Of a DNA stretch of 64,000 nt, positions 1 through 9,098 are shown piece by piece. Position numbers and translations under genes: made by a program. Source of the DNA: Lustribacter sp965277075 (GTDB taxonomy: Bacteria; Vulcanimicrobiota; Vulcanimicrobiia; Vulcanimicrobiales; Vulcanimicrobiaceae); the NCBI GenBank assembly GCA_965277075.1, contig OZ255707.1:744001-808000 (forward strand), written 5' to 3'. Numbering within the stretch: position 1 is the stretch's first letter; every line of letters begins with the position of its first letter. The notes below the pieces were generated by a model. The model did no database searches. It was not told the DNA's origin and worked only from the letters and a program-made list of their open reading frames with translations.

Positions 1-217
1 ACGCGCGCCGGGCAAGCCGAACGCCGCCGCTCTTTCCCAAAGAAGCGCGCACGATTCCATCGTGTCCGAGTGGAACGAGCAACCGACGCACGAGACTCGC
101 CGTCGATCCGACGCCCTTAGCCAACTGCGCGGACGTTACCAGCGGATGTCCGAGCCGCTCCGAATTGGCCAGCGTCAGCATGATTTGGAGCGCCGTCGGA
201 AAGCGAATGTCGGTCAC
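1..217 (-). CDS. Rrf2-family transcriptional regulator, partial (left edge)
   Basis: The frame starts at a GTG at 217 behind AAGGGGAG and runs off the left edge, so about 72 residues are visible. They match the winged-helix half of the Rrf2 family: a first helix (IRFPTALQIMLTLAN), a recognition region (TSAQLAKGVGSTASLVRRLL) and a glycine-rich wing (GKSGGVRLAR). The part that carries Fe-S cysteines in members such as IscR or NsrR is outside the window, so the sensed signal cannot be judged. The gene is divergent from the aldo/keto reductase remnant at 329, and by family habit would bind the shared 111-base gap. Confidence 0.8.
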   Translation of the reverse strand, partial: MTDIRFPTALQIMLTLANSERLGHPLVTSAQLAKGVGSTASLVRRLLVPLGHDGIVRASLGKSGGVRLARRA

Positions 218-328
218 GAGTTCTCCCCTTTTCAAGTCGTGACTTGAAATGTACCAGCGGTAGTTGCATTTCCCGCCGAAGTGTGCCCATGATAGGCACC
301 GTTGCAATCTACTTCGTCTGGACGTTCT

Positions 329-1018
329 ATGCGGTACAACAAACTGGGTTCAACCGGGCTTTTCGTTTGTGAGCTGTGCCTCGGCACCATGACCTTCGGG
401 GCCAGCGGCCCGTTCGAAGCCATGGGAAACGTCCAGCAAGCGGATGCCGACGTGATGCTCGACCGGGCCTTCGGCGCCGGCATCAACATCATCGACACCG
501 CCGACACGTATTCGGGCGGTGAAGCCGAACGGATTCTCGGTCAGGGCCTCAAGAACGTGGGCAAGGCGCGAGATGAGGTCGTCATCGCAACGAAGCTCTT
601 CGGCTACATGGGCGACGGTCCCAATGCGCAAGGCTCATCGCGCGCGCACATTCTCGATGCGGCAAAAGCGAGTCTGAAGCGGCTCGGCACGGAGTACATC
701 GATCTCTACCAGCTTCACGGGTTCGACGCGGCCACGTCGATCGAGGAGAGCCTCGAAGCACTGAACGATCTCGTGCGCCAGGGGCACGTGCGTTACATCG
801 GTGTCTCGAATTGGGCGGCGTGGCAGACCAGCAAGGCTCTCGGGCTATCGGCGCTGCACCGGCTTGCTAAATTCGCATCGCTCGAAGCGTATTATTCGAT
901 TGTCGCTCGCGATCTCGAGCGAGACGTCATCCCGATGCTCGGAAGCTGGATGCTTGGTATATGGGGCCAAGCACGTGCGGATCAGTTGGCCCAGGCGCGA
1001 AACGCACCCGCAGCGTGA
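329..1018 (+). pseudogene. Aldo/keto reductase, C-terminally truncated remnant
   Basis: The N-terminal two thirds are a clear aldo/keto reductase: LGTMTFG, the catalytic region INIIDTADTYSGGEAE with Asp and Tyr, then IATKL, YIDLYQLHG and YIGVSNW. Family members are about 320-340 residues; this one ends at 229. After DLERDVIPML, where a 'WSPLAGGLLSGK'-type segment is expected, the frame runs into unrelated residues (GSWMLGIWGQARADQL) and stops. The lost part includes the NADPH-binding C-terminal loop, so the product is probably inactive. A deletion joining this gene to the start of the downstream SDR is the simplest reading. Start taken at ATG 329 (MRYNKLG), which matches family N termini. Confidence 0.7.
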
Positions 1019-1788
1019 GCAAAACTGTTTTGCCGCTGGATCAAAGGCTGGCTGTTGTCACCGGCGCTTCCGGCGGCATCGGCTCCCAGGTCGCGCGGCG
1101 CTTAGCTCGCGACGGCGCGAGCGTGCTCGTTCACTTTCATTTGAGCCGCGAAGATGCCGAAGCGGTCGTTCGCGACATCAAGGCGACGGGAGGCGAAGCG
1201 GAAGCAGTCGGTGCGGACCTTGCTCGCGCCGGAGGCCCCACCACGTTGATCGGCTGTCTCGACGCATCGTTCGGCGGCCGCTTCGCCGGGCGTCTCGACG
1301 TGTTAGTCAATAATGCCGGGACCTTGGAATTCGGTTCGCTCACGGACGTGAGCGACGAATCATTCGATCGGGTTTTCAACCTCAACGTGCGCGCTTGTTT
1401 CCAGCTGTCTCGCGAAGCTGCACGACGCATGACCAATGCCGGCTGGGGCCGCATCATCAACATGGGCTCCGTGTTTGGCGAAGGCGCCCCCATGGCCGGC
1501 CTGAGTATCTACTGCGGTACGAAATTTGCCGTTCGCGGTCTGACGCGCGCCTGGTCACGAGACCTCGGCCCTGCCGGCATCACGGTGAACAACATTCAGC
1601 CCGCGTTGATCCAAAAGGAACCGGTGCCGACCAACGGACCAGCCTACGAGTCAATGCAGCGCTTCAGTAGCGTCGGCAGGTTCGGGAATCCCGCCGAGAT
1701 CGCCGACGCCGTGGCATTCCTTGCGAGCCCGAGCTCAGGATACATCAACGGTGAGAGCCTGACGGTCGACGGCGGTTGGAGCGCCTGA
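1015..1788 (+). CDS. SDR-family oxidoreductase
   Basis: Classical short-chain dehydrogenase/reductase of 257 residues. It shows the nucleotide-binding TGASGGIG near residue 18, the NNAG motif (VLVNNAG), a structural Asn region (FNLNVRA), the catalytic Ser and Tyr-x3-Lys (GSVFGEG, then IYCGTKFAV; the usual YxxSK reads YCGTK) and the C-terminal INGESLTVDGGWSA. The start is chosen as GTG 1015, which overlaps the stop of the truncated aldo/keto reductase. TTG 1030 is an alternative. The substrate is unknown; the family reduces carbonyls or oxidises alcohols with NAD(P). It sits next to a deletion point, so its original upstream context may be lost. Confidence 0.85.
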   Translation: MSKTVLPLDQRLAVVTGASGGIGSQVARRLARDGASVLVHFHLSREDAEAVVRDIKATGGEAEAVGADLARAGGPTTLIGCLDASFGGRFAGRLDVLVNNAGTLEFGSLTDVSDESFDRVFNLNVRACFQLSREAARRMTNAGWGRIINMGSVFGEGAPMAGLSIYCGTKFAVRGLTRAWSRDLGPAGITVNNIQPALIQKEPVPTNGPAYESMQRFSSVGRFGNPAEIADAVAFLASPSSGYINGESLTVDGGWSA

Positions 1789-1837
1789 GCGCCGCGTATC
1801 TTCAGATCGCACTTGCATACTCACGTGAGCTCACGGC

Positions 1838-2557
1838 TCAAACGCCCAAATAGGCTTTTTGTACCTGCGGATCGCGTAAGAGCATACGCGATGGTCCGCT
1901 CAGCGTGATGCGACCCGTTTCGAGAACGTAGGCACGCGATGCCGTCTCGAGCGCGGTCTGAACGTCTTGTTCGACGATCACGAGACCGACGCCGGTCGCG
2001 TGGATCGCGATCAGCATCTCGAGCAGCGCGTCGACCAACACCGGCGCAAGGCCGAGCGACATTTCGTCGATGAGCAGCACTTTCGGACGCGCCATTAACG
2101 CGCGCGCAATTGCGACTTGCTGCTGCTCGCCGCCGGAAAGACGTCCGGCGAGGAAACGATACCGCTCGCGCAACCGCGGGAGCAACGTCAAAATGCGTTC
2201 GAGATCGGCGTTGATCTCGCGATCCGTGCGCAGGTAGGCGCCCATCTTGAGGTTATCCTCAACCGTAAGCGAACCGAACAGCCGTCGCCCTTGCGGAACT
2301 TGCACGACACCCGCCGACACGATGCGATCCGGCGGGAGACCCGTTAGCCGCCGCTCGCCGAACGAAGCGCTTCCGCCCCAAGTGCGGACGAGCCCGCTGA
2401 TCGCGCCGAGCAGCGTCGATTTGCCGGCCCCGTTCGAGCCGATGATCGCAACGATCTCGCCGGGTGCTACCTCGAGCGACACGTCCCACAGCACTTGTGT
2501 ATCACCGTAGCCGGTCGAGAGTTCCTCGATGCGAAGCGCGGTATCCGTCGCGATCAC
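1838..2557 (-). CDS. livF: Branched-chain amino acid-type ABC transporter ATP-binding protein LivF
   Basis: ATPase subunit of 239 residues with Walker A GSNGAGKST at 40-48, signature LSGGEQQQVAIAR near 140, Walker B VLLIDEMSLGL and the switch region VIVEQDV. The short LivF type is shown by QVPQGRRLFGSLTVEDNL. Together with LivG it powers the membrane pair LivH/LivM at the inner face of the membrane. Its ATG overlaps the livG stop by four bases, so it is the last gene of a livKHMGF operon. Amino acids of the HAAT class are the likely load, but related systems carry urea, amides or aromatic acids, so the substrate is not fixed by sequence. Confidence 0.93.
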   Translation of the reverse strand: MIATDTALRIEELSTGYGDTQVLWDVSLEVAPGEIVAIIGSNGAGKSTLLGAISGLVRTWGGSASFGERRLTGLPPDRIVSAGVVQVPQGRRLFGSLTVEDNLKMGAYLRTDREINADLERILTLLPRLRERYRFLAGRLSGGEQQQVAIARALMARPKVLLIDEMSLGLAPVLVDALLEMLIAIHATGVGLVIVEQDVQTALETASRAYVLETGRITLSGPSRMLLRDPQVQKAYLGV

Positions 2558-3327
2558 AACGCATTCTCGCGTGCGCGTTGCGCTTCGCGCCCCTTGACGT
2601 AGCGGACGCCGAGATAGGCCTCGATCACCTGGGGCGAAGCAAGCACCTCGGCCGGAGCGCCTTCGGCGATCTTTTTTCCTTCGGCGAGAACGACGATGCT
2701 CGTCGAGATCGACACGATCGCTTTCATCAAGTGCTCGACCACGATCAGCGTCACGCCGCGTTCGTTGACCGCACGCAACAGCGCCAGCGCTTCATCGACT
2801 TCGACCGCGTTGAGACCCGCCATGACTTCGTCGAGCAACAAGACGTCCGGATCGAGCGCGAGCGCTTTCGCGACTTCGAGCCGCTTGCGATCGGGAATCG
2901 TGAGGTCGCTCGCCGGACGTTCCGCGATCCGCTTAAGGCCGACGATCTCGAGCAGCTCTTGCGCGCGTTCGAACGCGGCCGTCGTCGAACGCTTCGCGCC
3001 GTTACGACCGAACATCGCGCCGACCGCGACGTTCTCACGCACGGTCAAGGTGGCAAACGGTTTGACGACTTGAAAGGTGCGGGCGATGCCGAGGCGGCAG
3101 ACGTCGTGCGTCGGCACGTCGGCGATGCGCTTGCCGCCGAAGCGCACGCTGCCGGACGTCGGCTTGAGGACGCCCGAGATCACGTTCATCAGCGTTGTCT
3201 TCCCGCTGCCGTTTGGACCGATCAAACCGAGGATGGACCCTGGCTCGACCGCGATCGACACGCGGTCGAGAGCGTTGAGACCGCCGAACCGCATGCCGAC
3301 ACCGTCGATGTCGAGAAACTTGCTCAC
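2554..3327 (-). CDS. livG: Branched-chain amino acid-type ABC transporter ATP-binding protein LivG
   Basis: ATPase of about 257 residues. Walker A is GPNGSGKTT, followed by the LivG-type RTFQVVKPFATLTVREN and Walker B VLLLDEVMAGLN. The usual signature helix is degraded: SDLTIPDRKRLEVAKAL replaces LSxGxQR, as in other LivG proteins where it reads 'LSYGxQR'. The start is GTG 3327, which overlaps the livM stop (GTGA); the longer frame upstream is livM read in another phase. It is the partner of LivF in the importer. Confidence 0.9.
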   Translation of the reverse strand: MSKFLDIDGVGMRFGGLNALDRVSIAVEPGSILGLIGPNGSGKTTLMNVISGVLKPTSGSVRFGGKRIADVPTHDVCRLGIARTFQVVKPFATLTVRENVAVGAMFGRNGAKRSTTAAFERAQELLEIVGLKRIAERPASDLTIPDRKRLEVAKALALDPDVLLLDEVMAGLNAVEVDEALALLRAVNERGVTLIVVEHLMKAIVSISTSIVVLAEGKKIAEGAPAEVLASPQVIEAYLGVRYVKGREAQRARENAL

Positions 3328-4301
3328 ACGCGGTATGCTCCGAGCGAGTTGACAATGCCGCGCCAGCCGTTGCGCACGCCGAAAAGCCACAACACACCGC
3401 GCGGCAAAAACAGGACGACCAGCACGATCACGGCCCCGAAAAAGAGCGTGTGAATCTGCGGGAAGTGACTCCACAGCGTTTCGTTGATCGCCGTAAGAAC
3501 GAGCGCGCCGAAGATCGGACCGGCGACCGTCCCGGCGCCGCCGAGAATCGTCATGACGATCGGAAAAACGTTGTCGTCGATCGCGAACGCCGTCGGTCCG
3601 TCGATGAAGCCGTTCGCGCCGGCGAACACCGCGCCGGCAGCGGCAGCCATCGCGCCGCTCATTGCCCACGCGACAATCTTGTACGCTGTGGCGTCGACGC
3701 CGAGTACCGCCGCCGCTTCCTCGTTCTCGCGAATCGCAACGAGCGCATAGCCCAGTTTCGAGCGCGCGAGGAGATACGTTGCCAGCAAACTGCCCGCGCA
3801 CACGAACCACATGGCGACGTAGTACATCCAATACGCGTCGATCTGCCGCACCGTGAAGCCGCTGCCGCCGCCGAGCCAGTCGATATTGGTGATGATCTCT
3901 TCGACCGCCAGCGCGATGCCGAGCGTCGCGATGCCGAAGTAGTGACCGCGTAAGCGTAGGATCGGGTACCCCAAGACCGTCGCGAACACGACCGCGACGA
4001 CGATCGCCGCCGCAACGCCGACCGCGATGTTCTGGACGTGCGCGTGCTGCCAAAGCACCGCGGTCGTGTACGCGCCGAGCCCGAAGAACACGACGTTTCC
4101 GAAACTGACGTAACCCATGTAGCCGCCGATGACGTTCCAACCGAGACTGAGCGTCGCGAACATGAGCACGCCCCGGCAAAGGTTCTCCAGATAGCCGTTG
4201 TGCGCGAGCGGAACGAACGCCAGCAGCATGAGCGTCACGACGGCGACCGCGAGCGCAACCGGATTCCCCGTGATGCCGCCGAGCCCGATGCGCGGCTGCA
4301 A
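3324..4301 (-). CDS. livM: Branched-chain amino acid-type ABC transporter permease LivM
   Basis: Inner-membrane permease of 325 residues with about nine hydrophobic segments. It carries the LivM landmarks SLGWNVIGGYMGYVSFGN, RGHYFGIATLGIA, the coupling-helix stretch VAIRENEEAAAVLGVD and GGAGTVAGPIFGA. It pairs with LivH to form the channel. Its start lies one base beyond the livH stop and its end overlaps livG, so all are translated as one coupled unit. Confidence 0.93.
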   Translation of the reverse strand: MQPRIGLGGITGNPVALAVAVVTLMLLAFVPLAHNGYLENLCRGVLMFATLSLGWNVIGGYMGYVSFGNVVFFGLGAYTTAVLWQHAHVQNIAVGVAAAIVVAVVFATVLGYPILRLRGHYFGIATLGIALAVEEIITNIDWLGGGSGFTVRQIDAYWMYYVAMWFVCAGSLLATYLLARSKLGYALVAIRENEEAAAVLGVDATAYKIVAWAMSGAMAAAAGAVFAGANGFIDGPTAFAIDDNVFPIVMTILGGAGTVAGPIFGALVLTAINETLWSHFPQIHTLFFGAVIVLVVLFLPRGVLWLFGVRNGWRGIVNSLGAYRV

Positions 4302-4302
4302 T

Positions 4303-5169
4303 TCAGGCGGTCGCGCGGCCCATGATGCCCGTCGGCCGCACGATCAACACGATCAGCAGCACGACGAGCGCGACCGCGTCTTGCACGCCTGTGCCCACAT
4401 ACTGCGACCCGAACGATTCGAGAACGCCGTAGAGCAAACCGCCGATCAACGCGCCCGCGACGCTGCCCAAACCGCCGAGCACGCACACGACGAACGCGGT
4501 AATGATGAGCGGATCGCCCATCGAGGGCTGCAAACTGTACGAGAGGCTGATCAACGCGCCGGCTGCGCCCGCCAGTCCGGCGCCAAGTCCGAAGACGATC
4601 GCGTAGAGGTGCGCGACACGGACGCCCGAGAGCTGGGCCGCGCCGATGTCCATCGACGTCGCACGAATCGCGCGGCCGGTCTTCGTACGGGTGAGGAAGA
4701 CGTGCATCAGCGCAGTGATCGCGAGCGCCGCGACGAGCGTCAACAGCTTCGTCCACGCGATCGTGACCGCGCCGATCGCGAAATTCGCACCGCTGTATGA
4801 GGTCGTGATGCCCTTCACGTCGCCGTGAAAGATCAACAGGACGGCGTTTACGATCAGGAGCGACAAGCCGAACGTCAAGAGAAATGTCGTGAGAATCGGC
4901 GCCCGCACGACGAAGTTCAAGATGAATCGCTGGATGGCATAGCCGAGGACGAAGAGCAGCACGAACGCGATCGGCACGCTGACGAACGGATCGATATTCC
5001 ACGTGGAAAAGAGCACGTATGCGGCGTACGCGCCGAGCATCACGAATGAGCCGTGCGCGAGGTTGATAATGTTCATGATGCCCCAAACGAGGCTAAACCC
5101 GAGCGCGACCACGGCAAAAATCCCGCCCGCGAGCAATCCGTTGACGAGATCTTGCCAGAAGAGATCCAT
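4303..5169 (-). CDS. livH: Branched-chain amino acid-type ABC transporter permease LivH
   Basis: Permease of 288 residues with eight or so membrane segments. Typical LivH motifs are visible: FAVVALGFSLVWGIMNIINL, AHGSFVMLGAYAA, the EAA-like coupling segment GRAIRATSMDIGAAQLSGV and VLGGLGSVAGALIGG. It forms the channel with LivM. The gap to the binding-protein gene upstream is only three bases. Confidence 0.93.
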   Translation of the reverse strand: MDLFWQDLVNGLLAGGIFAVVALGFSLVWGIMNIINLAHGSFVMLGAYAAYVLFSTWNIDPFVSVPIAFVLLFVLGYAIQRFILNFVVRAPILTTFLLTFGLSLLIVNAVLLIFHGDVKGITTSYSGANFAIGAVTIAWTKLLTLVAALAITALMHVFLTRTKTGRAIRATSMDIGAAQLSGVRVAHLYAIVFGLGAGLAGAAGALISLSYSLQPSMGDPLIITAFVVCVLGGLGSVAGALIGGLLYGVLESFGSQYVGTGVQDAVALVVLLIVLIVRPTGIMGRATA

Positions 5170-5172
5170 GCT

Positions 5173-6393
5173 TCAGCGCTTATTCCACGGCGGCGTCGGA
5201 TAGATCGGCTTCGCGTTTTGGACGCCCGCCGGCCACACCGTCATCAGTTGACCGTTCTGTATCTGGTTCACCGCCATCGGCTTGTACACGTTGATGCCGC
5301 GGCTGTCGAATTTGAGAATGCCGTAGAACGTCACGACATCGAGCGCCGCCAATGCATCGCGAACCGCTTTCGGATCGAGCGAACCGGCCTTTTCAATGGC
5401 GTACTGGAACGCGAGGCATGTCGCCGTCGATTCGCCGTTGTGGTAATCGGGAACGTGGCCGTACTTTTTTTGGAACGCGGCTGCGTAAGCTTTCGAATCG
5501 CGGATGAACCCCGGCGCGCCGACGTACTTCGCGGTCGGCGACCACTGCGTTCCGCCAAAGACATAGTCCGCATCCTTACCCAGCGTTTTACGGTAGTCCG
5601 GGGTATCCGGACCGACCGAATAGCCGTACGCTCTCGCGTTGACGTTCTGCTCTTTGAACGACCGCTGGAGAAGCAACGCTTCCTGCAGATGACCGCCGTT
5701 GAGCACGATGTCGGGGTTGACCGCTTTGATGCCGCTTACGACCGAGGACAGATCGGTCGCGTCGGCGGGATACTTGTTATTGTAGACGACCTGTAGGTGA
5801 TGCGCGGCGGCGTAATCGGCGGCGCCCTGCCCGACCTCGACCGAAAATGCGTCGTTGGCGGTCGCGATCGCGACCGTTTGCGGCTTCGGCTTCTCGGTCA
5901 GCGCCATCTCGATGATGCCCTCGAGATAGCGCCGCGCCGGCGAGAGCACCGCAAACGTGTACTGAAATCCTTGACTGAATATCTTCTCCGCCGAACCGTT
6001 GCCTTCGACCATCGGCACTTTGAGCCGTTCCACGACCGCGGCCGCGGTAGCTGAGTTGGCCGAACCGTAGGGCCCAAGAATGAAATTGACCTTATCTTGA
6101 GAGACGAATTTTTCCACCAAGCGCGCCGCGGTTTGCGGGTTGGATTCGTCGTCGGCATACTTGATGTCGACTTTGTACGTCTTGCCGCCGACCTTCATGC
6201 CGCCGTGCGCATTGATGTAATCTTTCCAGAACTCGTAGCCTTCTTTCGTCAGCTCGCCTTCACGCGCGGTCGAACCCGTCGCCGCGAGCGCCGCACCGAA
6301 CGTGATGGTCGCATTGTCGGCGCGCACCGCGATGGGGATCGTGACGGAGACCGCCGCCACTGCCAAAACTGCGCCGAAGCGACGGAACGCCAT
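5173..6393 (-). CDS. livK: ABC transporter substrate-binding protein (LivK type)
   Basis: Periplasmic binding protein of 406 residues, type 1 fold (Leu/Ile/Val-binding family). A signal peptide covers the first 25 residues (MAFRRFGAVLAVAAVSVTIP, cleavage likely after VRA). The mature part opens with ITFGAALAATGSTAREGEL and has VNFILGPYGSANSATAAAVV, the ligand-binding segment of the first lobe. The frame could start further upstream, but ATG 6393 has GGAGG 10 bases ahead and gives a proper signal peptide. It delivers the solute to LivHMGF encoded just downstream. The ligand is not evident. Confidence 0.88.
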   Translation of the reverse strand: MAFRRFGAVLAVAAVSVTIPIAVRADNATITFGAALAATGSTAREGELTKEGYEFWKDYINAHGGMKVGGKTYKVDIKYADDESNPQTAARLVEKFVSQDKVNFILGPYGSANSATAAAVVERLKVPMVEGNGSAEKIFSQGFQYTFAVLSPARRYLEGIIEMALTEKPKPQTVAIATANDAFSVEVGQGAADYAAAHHLQVVYNNKYPADATDLSSVVSGIKAVNPDIVLNGGHLQEALLLQRSFKEQNVNARAYGYSVGPDTPDYRKTLGKDADYVFGGTQWSPTAKYVGAPGFIRDSKAYAAAFQKKYGHVPDYHNGESTATCLAFQYAIEKAGSLDPKAVRDALAALDVVTFYGILKFDSRGINVYKPMAVNQIQNGQLMTVWPAGVQNAKPIYPTPPWNKR

Positions 6394-6462
6394 ACGTGAA
6401 GCCTCCAAATCGTCAGGAGAATTATCTTGCGAATGTGCCCTTCCGGTCCCGAATCCTTCACG

Positions 6463-6479
6463 CTCGCTCGCGGAGCGAG
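6463..6479 (-). other. Hairpin in the trpA-livK gap
   Basis: A 6-bp stem (CTCGCT / AGCGAG) with a 5-base loop starts seven bases after the trpA stop. No run of T follows on the minus strand, so it is not a typical intrinsic terminator. It may slow or shield the transcript end between the trp genes and the liv genes. Confidence 0.35.
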
Positions 6480-6485
6480 TACGCC

Positions 6486-7286
6486 TCAAAGCGCATTCCG
6501 TAATGTGAGCACGTACGCTCGCGCGGCGGCAGCAGCCGCGGCTCCCCGCCGCCCCGCCGTGGCATCGATGAACGCGCTACCGACGATAACGCCGTCTGCG
6601 ACGGCACCGATCGCCGCGACGTGCGCGGGCGTCGAGATGCCGAAACCAACCGCGAGCGGCCGGTCCGTCACCGGACGTAGGCGTTCGACCGCCGAGCGAA
6701 TCCACGGGATATCGGGGTCGCGACGCGCGCTCGTAACGCCGAGCCGCGAGACGATATAGACGAAACCATCACTCGCCGCGGCGATACGCTGGGCGCGCGC
6801 CGCCGGTGTTGTGGGAGCGACGAGCAGTGGGACGGCCAAACCCTCCGCGCGGAACGCCGGAGCGAACGCGTCGAGTTCTTCGAGGGGAACATCCGGGACG
6901 ATCGCACCGACCGCGCCGGCGGCGCGCGCGGCGCGCGCAAAACGTGCCGTGCCGTATTGCACGATCGGGTTAACGTAAGTGAAAAACACCATCGGAGCAC
7001 TGCCGCGCGCCCCGGCGTCCCGCGCGAGGCCAAGCGCGCCGTCGAGCGTCATCCCGGCACCGAGCGCGCGCTGCCCCGCCGCTGCGATCGTCGGTCCGTC
7101 GGCGAGCGGATCGCCGTACGGGATGCCGAGTTCGATCAGATCGACGTGCGGAGCGATCGCATCGATCACCGCCGCCGTCGTCGCGGCGTCGGGATCGCCG
7201 GCGACGAGATACACGATCAGCGCGGCGCGTTTGGCTTCGCGCGCACGCGTAAAAACCGCCCCCAGACGATCGGCTGCCGCAATCAC
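6486..7286 (-). CDS. trpA: Tryptophan synthase alpha chain
   Basis: 266-residue TIM barrel that splits indole-3-glycerol phosphate. Active-site landmarks are present: the catalytic Glu in DLIELGIPYGDPLADGPTI with its nearby Asp, the loop after APTTP, VYIVSRLGVTSAR, and the phosphate loop VGFGIST followed by GVIVGSAFI. Its ATG overlaps the trpB stop by four bases, the usual arrangement for the alpha2-beta2 complex. Last gene of the trp operon. Confidence 0.97.
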   Translation of the reverse strand: MIAAADRLGAVFTRAREAKRAALIVYLVAGDPDAATTAAVIDAIAPHVDLIELGIPYGDPLADGPTIAAAGQRALGAGMTLDGALGLARDAGARGSAPMVFFTYVNPIVQYGTARFARAARAAGAVGAIVPDVPLEELDAFAPAFRAEGLAVPLLVAPTTPAARAQRIAAASDGFVYIVSRLGVTSARRDPDIPWIRSAVERLRPVTDRPLAVGFGISTPAHVAAIGAVADGVIVGSAFIDATAGRRGAAAAAAARAYVLTLRNAL

Positions 7287-8470
7287 GCGAGCACGGCTTC
7301 CAGTGCGGCAACCGTACGCGCGTCCTTGTCACCGCGGCCGCTGAGGTTCACGAGCACGAGGCCATCGCGGCCACGCTCTACCGCGAGCTTGCGCGCGAAC
7401 GCGATCGCGTGAGCCGTTTCGAGCGCAGGGACGATGCCCTCGCACCGCGCCATCAAACGAAACGCGTCGATCGCTTCGTCGTCCGTCGCCGCAACATAGG
7501 TCGCGCGCCCCGAATCGGCCAGATGCGCGTGCTCGGGGCCGACGCCCGGGTAGTCGAGTCCGGCGCTGATCGAGTGGGTGTCGCGCACTTGTCCGTCGTT
7601 CGTTTGCAAAACGTACGAACGCGAGCCGTGTAAGATGCCGATCGTGCCCGCGCTGATCGACGCCGCCGTATCGACCGAGTTGACGCCATGACCGGCCGCT
7701 TCGACACCCCACAGCTTCACGGCGGCGTCGTCGACGAAGCCCGCAAAGATGCCCATCGCGTTGCTGCCGCCGCCGACGCACGCGACGACGTCCGTCGGCA
7801 GCCGGCCGTAGCGCTCGAGCACTTGCGCGCGCGCTTCGATGCCGATCACCTTTTGGAACTCACGCACCATGTAGGGATACGGGTGCGCGCCGACGACGCT
7901 ACCGATGATGTAGAACGTATCGTCGATGCGGCCGGCCCAATCGCGGAACGCCTCATTCGTTGCGTCTTTCAGCGTGCGCGTTCCGCTTTCGACCGCGTGT
8001 ACCGTCGCGCCGAGCAATCTCATCATGTAGACGTTGGACGCCTGACGTTCGACGTCGACCGCGCCCATAAATACCTCGACCGGAATGCCGAGCTTCGCCC
8101 CGATCGTCGCGGTCGCGACGCCGTGCTGGCCCGCCCCCGTCTCGGCGATGAAGCGCGTCTTCCCCATACGTTTCGCGAGCAGCGCCTGACCGACGGTATT
8201 GTTGATCTTGTGCGCGCCCGTATGATTGAGGTCTTCGCGCTTGAACAGCAGCGTCGCAGCGTCGGCGTCGACGAGCCGTTCGGAGCGGTAGAGCGGGGAA
8301 GGACGGCCGACGTAATCGCGGAGCATATCATGATAGGCGCGCCAGAACGCCGGGTCGGCGAACGCGGCGGTCATCGCGGCCTCGAGCTCAACAATGGCGC
8401 CGACCAGCACTTCGGGGACAAACGTTCCGCCGAATTGTCCGAAATAGCCGCGCGCGTCAGGCTTGTTCAT
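7283..8470 (-). CDS. trpB: Tryptophan synthase beta chain
   Basis: 395-residue PLP enzyme joining indole and serine. It has FGGTFVPEVL at the N terminus, the PLP lysine in LNHTGAHKINNTVGQ, ETGAGQHGVATAT and the phosphate-binding GGGSNAMGIF. The glutamate of GVEAAG is also present. It forms a channelled complex with TrpA. The gene overlaps trpF by 14 bases at its start and trpA by four at its end. Confidence 0.97.
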   Translation of the reverse strand: MNKPDARGYFGQFGGTFVPEVLVGAIVELEAAMTAAFADPAFWRAYHDMLRDYVGRPSPLYRSERLVDADAATLLFKREDLNHTGAHKINNTVGQALLAKRMGKTRFIAETGAGQHGVATATIGAKLGIPVEVFMGAVDVERQASNVYMMRLLGATVHAVESGTRTLKDATNEAFRDWAGRIDDTFYIIGSVVGAHPYPYMVREFQKVIGIEARAQVLERYGRLPTDVVACVGGGSNAMGIFAGFVDDAAVKLWGVEAAGHGVNSVDTAASISAGTIGILHGSRSYVLQTNDGQVRDTHSISAGLDYPGVGPEHAHLADSGRATYVAATDDEAIDAFRLMARCEGIVPALETAHAIAFARKLAVERGRDGLVLVNLSGRGDKDARTVAALEAVLA

Positions 8471-9098
8471 CGATCTCCCGTACCGCGCGCACGAACGCGC
8501 GCATCTTCCGTATATCTTTCACACCGTCGGTTTCGACGCCGCTGCGAACGTCGACCGCAAACGGGCGCACTGCCGCGACGCACGCTGCCACGTTCTCCGC
8601 GACGAGGCCGCCCGAAACGATCACGCGCCGCCGCCGCGCGAGCGGTTCGACGATGTTCCACGCAAAGGTCGTGCCGGTACCGCCGTAGACGGCCGCGGAG
8701 CGCGTGTCGAAGAGCAGCGCGCCGTTCGGGTACGCGTCGGCAAGGGCAGCGAGACCGGCGTCCACGTGCTCCGCAGCCGGCTCGACGTGCAGCGCCTTGA
8801 CATACCGGCCGGCGCCCGCGCGTTCTGCGAATGCCGGCGACTCATCGCCGGAGAACTGCGGAACACAGCCCCATGCGCGGACCTCGTCGACCTGCGCTTC
8901 GTCAGGATTGACGAGCACGGCCACAACGGAGACGAACGGCGGCACCGACCGCACGATTGCGCGAGCGTCCGCCGCTTCAACGCGACGGGGCGATTCGGCC
9001 AGTATCACGCCGACCGCATCGGCCCCCGCATCGACCGCGCGCTCGGCGTCGGCAATACTCGTGCAGCCGCAGATTTTGACGCGCGTGCCTGCCGCTAT
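8457..9098 (-). CDS. trpF: Phosphoribosylanthranilate isomerase (unclear start codon)
   Basis: TrpF barrel with the catalytic Cys in VKICGCT near residue 10, AESPRRV, VRSGVETDGVKD (catalytic Asp in FAVDVRSG) and ALLFDT. Family members start just before the KICG motif. In that frame there is no ATG, GTG or TTG between the trpC stop and the motif. The best-placed codon is ATA at 9098, which overlaps the trpC stop as ATAG, copying the ATGA overlaps seen elsewhere in this operon. The first usual codon is a GTG further in, which would remove the first strand and the catalytic Cys. The 213-residue length with the ATA start fits the family. Confidence 0.85.
   Translation of the reverse strand: MAAGTRVKICGCTSIADAERAVDAGADAVGVILAESPRRVEAADARAIVRSVPPFVSVVAVLVNPDEAQVDEVRAWGCVPQFSGDESPAFAERAGAGRYVKALHVEPAAEHVDAGLAALADAYPNGALLFDTRSAAVYGGTGTTFAWNIVEPLARRRRVIVSGGLVAENVAACVAAVRPFAVDVRSGVETDGVKDIRKMRAFVRAVREIDEQA

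Noticed and set aside
6463..6479. Hairpin after trpA as an intrinsic terminator
   Set aside because: No T-run follows it on the minus strand, and liv genes continue in the same direction.
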